Below, piece after piece: positions 23,301 through 35,300 of a DNA stretch of 38,564 bases (within the stretch, counting starts at the first letter, position 1; each line of letters starts with the position of its first letter). The stretch is from NCBI GenBank assembly GCA_022711115.1, contig JAKLFP010000004.1, positions 242,625 to 281,188 on the forward strand, given 5' to 3'. The position numbers and the translations under genes were made by a program. This DNA is from Candidatus Omnitrophota bacterium (GTDB taxonomy: Bacteria > Omnitrophota > Omnitrophia > Omnitrophales > Aquincolibacteriaceae). Under the pieces are notes generated by a model that ran no database searches, had not been told where the DNA came from, and saw only the letters and a list, made by a program, of their open reading frames with translations.

Positions 23301-26300
23301 AAACGTCTGCTGAAAGCAATAAAAGCTTTGGACCTTTTCGGTGAACGCAATTCTGATTTTTACAATAAAAAGCATGTGCATTTGGCAATGACTCATGCTT
23401 CTCTTATTAATGAAAATGATCTTTTCGTATTTTTGAACAAAGCTCTCCAGTGGGGATTTTCCGGGAAAACATTAAAAGAGAGTTTTGAAATTTTTAAGCG
23501 TTTCCAGTCCATTTTTCGTACTCGTACAGATGCTTTTGACTTGTTTGCTCAGGCATCTAGACGCTTAAATGCTGGTGAAAAGTGGGAAGAGGTCAAGGTT
23601 TTTCTGGTAGAAAGTCTAAGGAAAATTAAATGGGTGCCTGTGGAAATATCAGAAATCAATGGGATCGTTGAGGCTATAAGGATAAATCGCGGCAATGCCT
23701 CCGAAGAAAATTTAGCGGTGATCTTGTCCACACTTGGAGACCGCAGGGCTCGCGCATTTACGCTCGAAGCACTGCCTGCTTTTGTTGAGGCAAATAAAGC
23801 AGCATTTTCAGAGGCGAATTTGCTAAAAGTTTTGGATCATGCGAGCCGTTCATCTGGCGATTATAAAAATGTGGCGCTCGATGTGCTTCCTTTCTTTATC
23901 CAGGCTAATAAAAGCGCTTTTTCTGAATCGAATTTCAAAAAGATTTTAGTCAAGCTTAGTAATAAGGATTATGAATTAACAGTAGCAGCCGTTGAAGTCC
24001 TTCCTTTGTTTATTCAGGCGAATGCGGCTTATGCAACAGAATCTAATTTGTCCAAGGTTTTAGACGCATGTTTGCATGATGAGACAGGGACAGTAGCTCA
24101 TTATGCTGCTGAATCGCTTCCAGCATTTATTCAAGCGAACAAAGAAGCCTTTTCGAAAACTGGGTTTTCTAAGGTTCTGAATGCTCTCCGAGATTCTGAT
24201 GAGGCACAGCGTAGAATCGCGCTTAAAGTTCTTCCTGTTTTTATCCAAGCGGATTATAGCTATGCAACAGAAACGATTCTTAAAGAAGTTTTAGACATTC
24301 AGCGCGAACTTGGTTTTAGATTCCGAGATGAGGAGCTCAGACTCAGCGTGTTGCCGTTTTTTATTCAAGCGAACAAAAATGCTTTTTCAGAGGCTCTGTT
24401 TTCGGAGGTGAAAATGTATTTCTTTGCGAATACCCCTCGTGAAGATAACAGTGAAGTAGAGCAATTTGCCGCACGGCAGCGTCAGTCATATGCGCTAAAG
24501 GTATTAACTTATTTTGTGCAAGCGGATGAACGTTTTGCGCCAAGGGTGGCGGCTTTGCAGCGTTCTGATTCTTCTGACATTGAGGAACAAGCTAGTCCTG
24601 ATGCTGAAGAACAAACTAATATAGAACATTTTAGTGATCAAGATCATGCGCAAAGGGTTTTTCTAGAGATCTGGAAATTAATAGAGACGCAACGAAAAGC
24701 TGCGGAATTAGAAAATGAAAGAAGAGATCGACTGCTTGCAGAATTTGAGGATGCGATTAAGGCAGGTGATTGGGTTAGGGACGATATGTCTGGTTATGCT
24801 GATCTTGACGCCACAAAAGCCGCATGGAATTATGACGAGATTTCCACGCATGTAGAATATTCCTCTAGATTGGACCAAGAACGCATGACTCAAGCATTTA
24901 GATTTTTGAATCAAGCCCGTTCTTGGCATTTTTCGGAATTACAATTCAAGGATTTTATGGAATTTCTAGGTAGGTTTGCCAGCAATTACTCGGAGAGATA
25001 TGCTGATGCTATGGATCTGCTGGATCAAATTTCGATGCAAATTATGAAGGAAAAGTTAAGTGATGCAGATGCTGTTTCATTGGCGAGAACAAGATTTGCG
25101 CAGCTTTTCGAGCAGGCAAAAGCGCACAAAGCGCCAGGAACTCAAGGTTCGGATACAGGGGAGGCGCGGTCTGAATTGCGTGGAAAGAAGTTGGAGGAAA
25201 TGCAGGCTGGCGCGAAGAAGATTTTTGATAATGCCCTATGGCCGTGGCTTAAGCCTATAAAATTTATCTGGTTACCCATTGTGAAGCCCGCGGTCTTTTT
25301 GGGGTCCGCGTTCTTTTTCCTTGGGAAGCAGATCACTACCGGATTTTTCACGCCCTCAGAATTATCATGGAAAGAGCGGTTGTACGCCTATGCCGGTATC
25401 GGGATCATGCTGTTTGGCGTGGTCGTGCTTGCGCACTCCGTGCTTGCCATGGCGGCGACAGTGGCGGGTGCGGTTTCCGCTTATCAGGTTCTGCTTGCGC
25501 TCAATCCATTGCTTTGGCACAACGCGCTTGGCGCGGCTATTTTGGGAGCCGGTGTCGCCGTTTGGTTGAAAGGGGTTTTTGGAAAAGGTAAGCAGGATAT
25601 TGAAGATATCTATAATAATCCGTTTTATAAAAAAGATGTCCAAAAGATTATTCCTCGGTTTAATGCATTATGGGCGAAGGCGTATAAGGTTCCCGAGAAG
25701 ATTAATGGTATTGATGTGACAAAATCTGGGGAAGGACAAGACCTTTCGCCCGAGCATTTTCTTTATATGAAAGAATTTATCAAACGCAATACTACGGCAG
25801 ACTGGAAAACACTTGTGTATTTCGGATTTCTTGCCGGTGTAGTCGCTTTTTACGCCGCAAATTTTATCGCTATTACGGACTGGAGTATTACGAATTTATT
25901 CTTTACTCTTCCCAAGGTCATTCTCTATCCGCTTCTTGTTGTGAACATTGTCCGCATGGGGATTTTATTCACACTCGGGCTTTTCCGGCGTGAAACGCAT
26001 GTGCGGATCGATCCCAAAGTCCTTCTTGAAGGAGGATTGGGAGAGGATCAGAAGACAGCTATTATTTATCCTGCGAAAAGTGAAAACACGGCATCTTCCT
26101 GGGAAAGTCTGCTGAATCTTTTCCGCTCATTTACAGGTGAAAGTATTGATGATATCAATGTTGAGGAACTAGAGAAAGAATTGGTGCATTCGGAGGTTGG
26201 AGAGAGGGCCGCGATCTACATAAAATGGTTGAAAGATGCGCTTGGTGAGAAGGCGGGACAAATCAAGGGGGTTGACCACAATCATAACCTTTACGCGGTC

Positions 26301-29300
26301 CACGTTCAGATCGGTTCGAACATCGATATAGCAGAATTCGAAGCTTCTCTTGTGAATGGCATGCGCGAGTTTCTTGATCCGGCGTGGAGAAGTCAATGGG
26401 GTTTTGTGCGGGCCTCGGATTCAGCGCCGCGTGCCAAAACAGGTGTTTACCATGACCTGATGGAAGTATTTACTTTGGGGAATGACAGGCCTGTGGCTTA
26501 TCAGGAGGGGACCTCCAAATTCAAAATGGATCATGATCTAAAGCTGGAGGATTTTAAGACGAAGGCATTATTGCAAAACAGGACGAGCGATCAGATTATT
26601 TTAGATGTCCTGAAAATGGATGTGGACGCATTGAAAGATCTATCGCTGAAACAATTAATTGACGCGCTTAACAGTGTTCTGGAAATGCCAGATTTCTACC
26701 AGAGGGTCAAAGCTCAAATAGCGCAGCAGATTGAGGATGTAAGCAAGGAAATCGAAAAGGAAGCTTTGGAGAAGAAGAAAGAAATCGAAACGGAAGCTTT
26801 GAAAAAGAAGGAAGAAATCGAAACGGATAAAAAAATAACACAGGCCGACCAGACAAAAAAACTCAAAAAACTTCAGGACGATACAGCCCAAAAGCTCAAA
26901 AATCTTCAGGACGATACAGCCAAAAAGCTCAAGGGCCTTGATAAACAGAAAGCAGTACTGGAAGGTTTGCAGGCTGAGGCAGATAAGGCTTCACCACGGA
27001 ATAAGCTCGAAATTATTAAGTTGAACATGGCTTGTCTCAAGATGATATACGTGAGTGAAATAGGCGAGTTCCCTGGGTTGAGAACAACTTCAGCTATTTT
27101 TAAAATTGATCCAGAAGGATACCGTTTTGATGCGCCGTTTGCGGACAACAAGGAGAATCCAAAAGCCAAAGATATCACAGTTCAGTCCAAGGTGTCCACG
27201 GCGAGACTTCGGAAAGTAGTCGAAGAAAATAAGTATGTTGTTCGGGATCCTGAAACGGGTGAGGTTATTAAAAATACAAAAGCGCTTCTTGCTATGGAAG
27301 ATAAAGATTTGCGGGATTTGTTGTATAAAAACATTAAAGAGCGTGTGACTCATTTCGCAACTGTTGCCAAGAAGAGCCAGGGAGGGGATTACGGTGAGAT
27401 GCTGCTCCAAATAGGTAAAAGTCCGCAGCCGGGTGCTTTTACGTTACTTTCGGATCCGGACAACGCATGGATGCCGTTGGATTTGGATATCTTGAAACGT
27501 TATCTCATGGAATTTATATACGCCTATGAGGGAAAAACTCCGAGTGTCTTGATCGCGCGTCTTTTTGGTCGCAGAGCACCTCCTGATCTGGACGAATACA
27601 AAAAACTGCTCGCCCAGGTCATTGAAATGCAAAGCCGCGGTGAAAAATATTACCCCGGCGGAAATACTCTCCTCAATATAGCCCTTTTAGCGGCCAATCC
27701 AGAACACGCCATTGTGGAAGCCGCACTTGAGATTGGAAATCCTGAAGACACGCTTGATAACTCACTCGAACAGCAGGCCCGCCGTGAACTCTCCTCAGGC
27801 TCAGATACCGAAGCCGCGATCCTTGGACGCTGGGGGTTTTTTGGAAAAGGCGGCATTCAGAACTATTCCTATATCATCCACGTGCTTTTCAAAATGAAGA
27901 TCTTTTTGGGGAATCTGAGCCATGACACGATGGAAGCACCTTGGTTGCGGCCGCTTTATGTGAGTTTTCTTAAGCAAAGTGAGGGCGGTATTCTGAACCG
28001 TCTCGCGCTCTATTTCAAACAGAGCCGCTGGGCACTCGGAGAATTTGCGAACACCTTCAAAGAGCATGAATGGTTCAAGGATACTGTCACATTCTACTGG
28101 AAGACCCTGCTTCCATACTTAAAGGATGTGACGGGAGATATAGCGGATCAGAAGAATATTGTAAAAGCCGTTGAAGGCGCTATCGGGCTTTCTCCGGAGC
28201 AGATTTCCGGACCCAATCAGGTTTCTTTAGAGGAGCTTAAAGCTGCGCTTGAAAAAAGTAAAAAATTTAAGATTACAAAAAAAATTCCGGATCCGACGAA
28301 TCCCGGGAAACAAAAAGACAAGGAAATCCATACGAGTAAAAGTCTTCTTGCGCGAATTGAAAGAAATCGCAGTGAACTTCGCGCTGAAGGTCAGACCGCT
28401 GAAAAAGAAGCACCGCTGACTGAGGAGGAACTCAGGAAGATTCTATTTGACGAAGTGTCCAAACGGGTCAAAGCGGAAATTGACAAGTCCAATAAAGCGC
28501 CTCTTGGAAAACCGCTAGTTACTTCGGAGCATAAACATCGCGAGAAAATGAGTCTGGGTGCGTTCTGGCTTGTGATCCAGCCGTTTATCGGGCCGTTAGT
28601 CTCTTTCGGATTTTTCGCATATCTTCTTTTAGAGTGGGGTTCCTCTGCGTGGCCGGGCGGCGTGGAAATGGGTGTTCCAAGCCTTGCTGCTTTGTCCATG
28701 CTTATTACCGTTGGGCTTTTAATCACAACGGGCAAAATATTTGATGTCTTCAGGCATTTGATCCTTTCGGCTCGCAATCTGGCGAGGGCTGTGATGTCCA
28801 GCGGGCATAATCGACGCGAATGGCTTGGTTTTGCATGGAGCGATCTGAAAGAGGCTGGGCGTGGTGTGTTGCGGGCGCCCAAGGAATTGCGGTGGAGTAC
28901 GGGGTTGCTTCTCCAAAATGTTATTCTGGAGATCCGCCTCCAGTGGTCTACGCTGAGCAAACTGTTCCTGGAAGCCAAAGGCGTGTGGATTCCGCAGGCT
29001 TTTGTGGAGTCCATGCTTGTTTCCGCGACGTTGATCCAATACCTTTATCTCTTCTGGCCGGCCGTGATGTTCTATTTTGCAATCCAGTTGTTTGTGGTCG
29101 CGGTATTTCCGATCGGCGGCATGGTTTATCTGGCCATGCAGCTTGCGACTTATACCATTTTCGCTTCGCTAGCTGCTGCGAGTGTTTTTTCTTATCTCAG
29201 CGGCCGCAAAAGCTTCGCGGGATGGCTCAATTTTGCCCGCGAATGGCGCGATGGAAAAGCGCCTTCCTGGTTTGGTGCGCGCGGGGAGAAACCAAAGGGC

Positions 29301-32300
29301 TGGTGGAGCGCATTCCGTAATGATGAAGGTTATGCAAAAGATTACCAGCAGGCTTGGAACGGACCTAAAGAACTTTTCAAGACCATGAGCGGAACCATCG
29401 GAACGTGGGTCTATACTTTTCCCTATAGTCGCGTTCTGATCGGTCTTGGCATCTTGCTCCCAACAGTGATTGCTTCAGTTCTAGGCTTTACCTCCATGCT
29501 CACTTTCGGCTTTGTTTTCTGGAATGTTGTCCTTGGGTTATCGTTGATCTTTCTGCCGGTTCTTGTTCGAACACTTGAGCATATTGATTACAGGATTTAT
29601 ACCCACAAGGGTATTGGGAAGACTTTCTGGGGTGTGGTTCGCGGGTTGTTTCTCGGCTTGATCCTCATGAGTGCGGCAATTCCGTCGCCGGAAATCCATA
29701 CACCATTTAAAGTGGGATACCATATTGAGGAAATACAAGCCATTGGCAGTGCGTTTTTCACCACTGTTGTCAGGTCGGTCAATAATACTTTCGCCAACGG
29801 AGGAATCGGCCGTCTCATCTCCGCGCAACTTTGGAATCCCTCGAAACCAGAATTGACCGAAGCGGAAAAGATGCAAGTCAAAAAGTATGAGCTTTTGGTG
29901 GGCGAAGCCTCCGAAACTTTAGACCGGATTGACTTTGAGGATGAGATTTCCGCGCGGAAGGACAGACTGGCAGTTGAGAATTTCAACAAATCGCAGGGTC
30001 GTGTGACATTGGAAGTCAATACAGCAGCCCGGGAAGTGATCTATGTTCCCGATTTTCTGAAGGCTTTCCGGAGCGCGGTTGAAAAATCAGGGATCTCAAC
30101 AAACGCTCACGTACCGGTCGTGATCGATTATTCGCGGGAAAAGTTCCAGTCACGCTGGGAAGGGAGCAAGTTCCATATCAACGCGGCAGAGATTGAAAGG
30201 ATCCCGACGGAAACCGAGTGGCAGAACATTCTCAGTACCCGGGATCAGGCGCCTAAGATTCCGGCGCGTTCGGAAATGCGTTCTTTTGAGGAAAGGGTCA
30301 AGCTGACCGGTCGGATGACCTTTGTCCTGACGGGACTTTCGCGGTCCGGCAAAAGCACAGCCGGCCGTTTGGGGGCCATGCGGGTCGGCGGTGTGGCTTT
30401 CTCTGCGGGGGAGATCTTCAGGGCCGCGACTTATGTGGCTTTGGCTGAAAAAATTCCGTTGGAAAATCCCGATAGTGCGGCATTGCTTGCCGAGGTGTTG
30501 CAGAAAAAATTATCCTGGCGTATCGGCGCTAATGATGTCGAATTCTTATATGAAAGGAAGCCTCTTAAAACCGAATTGGAGTCGGTTGAGGTCGTTCAGA
30601 ATCTCCGCAAAGTGAGTCCGTTTATCGCGAAAAGTTACGCGGATCACATCTTCTTCCAAATTGTCCGGGCGATCGAGCGTTCCGGAAAACACCTTTTTCT
30701 CGATTCCAAACGTGGAATTTCCGAGGCGATTGCCGCTCACACCGATATTGAAGTGCATTTTACAGCGAGCGAAGAGGTACGTGCGCAGCGTGCCTTTGAT
30801 GCCGCCATCCGATTCGATAGTTTGAAATCTCTTTATGAAAAATTGCGCGCACCTTCCGACGAGTCTTGGGAATCGCTTCTTCATCGGGTAGGCGCGAAAG
30901 GCGTGAAGCAAAGAGTGTATGAAATGGTTTTGGCTGCAAACAACGCCCGGGATAAGGCAGACGACCAGTTCCGAAAAAAAATGGTTCAACTGCCTCGCCG
31001 GATCGAAATCGACACAAGTCAATTAGGACATAGGGAAGTTCAGAGTGTGTTGAATGGCAAGCTCGCGGAACTTATGAGCCTGTTAGAGTCGGACTCCGAG
31101 GATAAGGAATTTCAGGCTGAAATTCAGGAGATCCGGCAGCGGGATTTTTCGGGTGTCCCGGCCTTTGATGTCTTAACGGAGACGATCACACAGAATCCTG
31201 ACAAGATTGTGAACCTGGTGCTCGACGCCCTCGAGGCTCCGGAGGGATTGGTTCCCGAGGCGACCACAACACCGGATCCCTTGCTGATTTCGCGGCAGGA
31301 ATTTTCGGACCGGGCCTTAGCACTTCTCGGTTTTGAAGGCACTCCGGAACAACGTCAGGCTCTATCGCGACAACTTGAAAATGTCTGGGACGGATTCCTG
31401 GACAAGCAGATCGCATTATCCCGGAAGATAGTGGAAGATGTTGAGCGCAAGGCCCTGGAAGCTTCGAAGACTTTCATTCAATTTCAGAGCAAAAATACAA
31501 AAGAGTATAACGAGATCATCGAAAAATACCAGTTTGCGGCGAACCTTTGTGAGCGTTTGATTGCTGCCAGCCAATTTGATTCTGCCTTTATAACCTTGCA
31601 TCAAAGGATCTTGCAGGAGCTCGAGCAGTTTTACGCAAACAGTTCCATCCCTGATGGCCGATCGCATTTTCTGGTGCTTGTGCCGACGACGAACCGCCCA
31701 TCGTCTCTGAAAAAATTCTTCCAGAGCGCCCTGGACGAACGCCAGGCCTACCATTATTCCCGGGTGACGTATGTCATCATCGAAAACAGTGAATTTGAAT
31801 ATGATCGTGAAGAAAATGAGCAAACGATCGCGGCATTCCGGAAGGCCGGACTCAAGATTGATTATTGGGGCCTCGAACGTCAGCAAGTACTCATCCGATC
31901 CATGAAAGAAAAACACCCTGAGCTGTTCCTGGAAGAATTTCTTCAATCCAGCACCCCACGCGATATTACGAATGTCAGATTTATGTCTTTCAAAACCGTT
32001 TATGGCAGCCGCGAGATGACCCGGTTTGCCGCGCAGGAATTAATTGCCGGAATGCCCAAGAACACGCTTATCTGGCAAGTGGACGATGACCAGATTTTTG
32101 CGGCTACTTCGCTAAATAAAAAAGGCGGTGTGATAGAAACGAAAGCCTTTAGCACCTTTCATCGCGCATTGCAATTATTGAATAGTACTCAGGCAGATGT
32201 TGTGCTAGGTGCCGTGGATTGGGACCCCGCGGTTCCGCCCAGTTCTTTTATCTATGGCCAAATGGTGGATCTGGTTCATTTCTTTGAACGGGCGAAGGAT

Positions 32301-35300
32301 CGCCAACCAGGGGACGATGCGATGGAGGGATTGCCTGACATAAGAGATTATGCCCATCCGGAATCCAATATTGATTTCAACGGACTCAGAGGAGACCGTG
32401 ACGAGATTGCCGCTCATCCGAGGCCCGTGCTTGCCGAGCCGGGTGAAAAATTGGGCGATCTTTTTAACAGGTATTTACTTGTCATTGATCATATTTTTAC
32501 TGGAACGCCGTTGACGCGGCCGCTACTCTACCACCCCATGACGGCTCATTATGATACCCAGACTCAGGAAATGATCCCTTTTACTATGGATAATCCTTAT
32601 TTTTCAGGAGGGAACACGCTTTATCGCAATCATCATTTTTTAACAGACATTCCTTACTTCCTTTCTGCGAAGCGGCGGGGAGATTCGCTTTTTACTTATG
32701 CGCTTCGACAATTCGGTGCTTCCATTGTCTTGACTCCGCTTCCGTTTACGCACCACCGGGGAAGAGAATTTCGGGAGAATGTTCTTTTTGAAAGAGGTAA
32801 AAAGGTTGATTGGGGGGAAGAATTGATTGGTGAGTTTGAAGGGTATGTGATCCAGAAAATCTATGCCTTTTTATTCAATCGTTATCAAGTGACCGACCCC
32901 GAAGGATTGGCGCGCGCGCTTCAGGAAGCCTCAGTGCCCGAACTCGTCGAGCTTTACAAGAAACTCCTCAAAGAGCGGTGGAATGTTTATGAGAAGGCTA
33001 TGATCGGCGTCCGGAAAATGCTCGAAGAAATCAACGCCAAAGGTTATTTGGAGGATACAAAGTATTGGTGGAATCAGGATGGGGCCGTTTTTCAGGGAAG
33101 CATCGATCATTTAAAATGGTTCCTTAAGCAGGTGGCCGGCAATTTCACTCTTGAATCAGCGGCAGTCTCATCACTGGCGAAAAAAGTACATCATCCTGAT
33201 CCCGCGGAGATCGAACGTAAGGTCAGAGAGCTTCTGAACTTCCGGGTGAGCATGGAACACTGGAAGGCCATCATGGACGCCAGAAGAGAAGTGCTGGCTG
33301 CGAAGCAGGATCTTCTGACGTTGCTGGGTGCCAGATCGGAAATGAGGGAAGTGCCGGAATTTATCTTAAAACACGCACTCCGTGACGCGGCAGAAAAATT
33401 TCCCCAGTATATGCCGGTCTGGAGCGTACTTAAGGAAATTTATGGTATGTCTGGGCAAGAACAAATGAAGCGAATGGAACACCTTCAGGATGTCAGAATG
33501 TTGGCAGAAGCGAACGAGCATCTCAAGGCATTGATGATCGAGCAGTTCAATAGTTATTTTGGAAAAGAATTTTTTGAATCGAGCCGCGAAAAGACCTCGG
33601 CCGTTTCCGTCTATGAGATCCAGTCATTTTTCGATTATCTTGCGGGAGTGAATCCTGCCAGCGTCATCCCTATTTCCGTTGCTGTCGAAGGGGAGACGGG
33701 CGAGCTTCTTTCCAAAGTGATGATACCGATAGCCGAAGAATGGATCAAACGGTATCCGGACATGCTTTACCAATATTTGGCCGCACGCGTTTATAACCGT
33801 ATTCATTTAAAATTCCTAACGGCGCGAAGTGCTATTATCCGAACGCAGGATCCTGATTTGAGTGACCGACTCGTCACGCAAATAACGAAAGCTTATGAAC
33901 AATCAGACCTTTCCCTCAGGACGAAAAGAGATTCCAGAAATCCTGACGAACGCTATGAAATTATTGCCGGGCATGATGGTTTCGCGGAAGAACAACGCGA
34001 GGTGGAAACGGCCTTATCTTCGGTTTCGGTGCAGCCTCGTGCGAATCAGGAAGGAATTTTTGTCGGGCTCGATATCGGTGGGAATACGATCAAAGTGGTC
34101 ATCGTGGAGGGCGGGAGTATCAAATATAAAGAGACGGTCCCGTCTGTTGCCGTGCCGGTCGATGTGGGTGAATTGGATGTCTACGAAGATGCCGTTTTCG
34201 CGAAGATTAAAAAGTTACTACAGCAAATTCAAAAACAAGTCCTTCAAACCGAAAAAACGGCGCGGCCTATTTTGGGTGTCGGGATCACTTCCAAAGGGTA
34301 TGTCGATGAAAATGGCAATGCGTCCCGTTTATTTCCGACATTATCACAGCGTATTGAGGGCGAATTAAATGTGCCCGTAGTGTTGCGCAACGACAGTAAG
34401 TCCCATGCAGCCTGGCTGGTGGGTGCTAAGGGGGTTGCCGATGCCGTATCCTTGGCCCTGGGGACCCATGTAGGGTCTGAATTCATATGGGATCACCAGT
34501 TATCCGAAGATCAACCGGAACTCGCGTTTCTGGTGTATGGATTAGGTGCCAAATTAAAACGTGTCACGGATTCAGCTTCTCTGGAGTTTCTGGTATCGCA
34601 AGCCAAACAGCAGTCCATACATAAGGGGAAAGGTGAAATCACAGGTGTCGATATTGCCCGCGCTCTGAAAGCCGGAGACGAGCGAACCGACAAAATGATT
34701 CTGGAATATTCAGACGCGATTGCGGAATTAATTCGGGGAACGGTCTATGAAACGGGTTTTGATCATTTTTATCTTTCGGGCGGACTAGCTTCGGAAAATC
34801 TTGGAAAGCGCATTCTGGAAGAGGTCCTGAGGGCGCTTAAGAAGATGCAACCTCGTCTGGATGTGAAAGTGGAGTTAATCCAGCCTCGTTATGTGGAGCC
34901 TCAGTTTGCCGCGGCGGTAGGGGTGGCCATGGTTGCGGCGGGGGCTGTCATGGCAATGAAACGCAGTGAAGTCCGCATGCAGCAAAGCACGCTTGAAGAT
35001 CTGGTGGCGCGGGGTGCTTCGCCTAATGAAATTGAAGATGCGATTCAACAATATCACCGGGAGATCCCGGAAACGGCGATCGCCGCGTTCGGGAATGCCC
35101 TGAGTCATGCCAAACAATTAGGGATCTATGAGCTTTGGAAGGAAGCACGGAAAGTGAGCGCAGCGTTCCTTTTGACGGATATCGATGAGCTTGGGCGGCC
35201 GGAAACAGCCTTTGCCCATGTGGATAAAGTGGTGCGTTTCGCGGATGAGCTTGAAAAACACGCGAAAGGATCTGTTTCTTCGGATCAGCTCTATGCGTTC

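Noticed and set aside
22806-25181. Motif copies explained as recent DNA duplication
   Set aside because: The first two copies are similar in DNA, but the later ones use different codons and different fourth residues, so one recent duplication cannot explain the set.
28391-29014. 207-codon minus-strand open frame
   Set aside because: It is antisense to membrane helices of the giant gene; the Ser/Arg/Pro-rich product is typical of a shadow frame.
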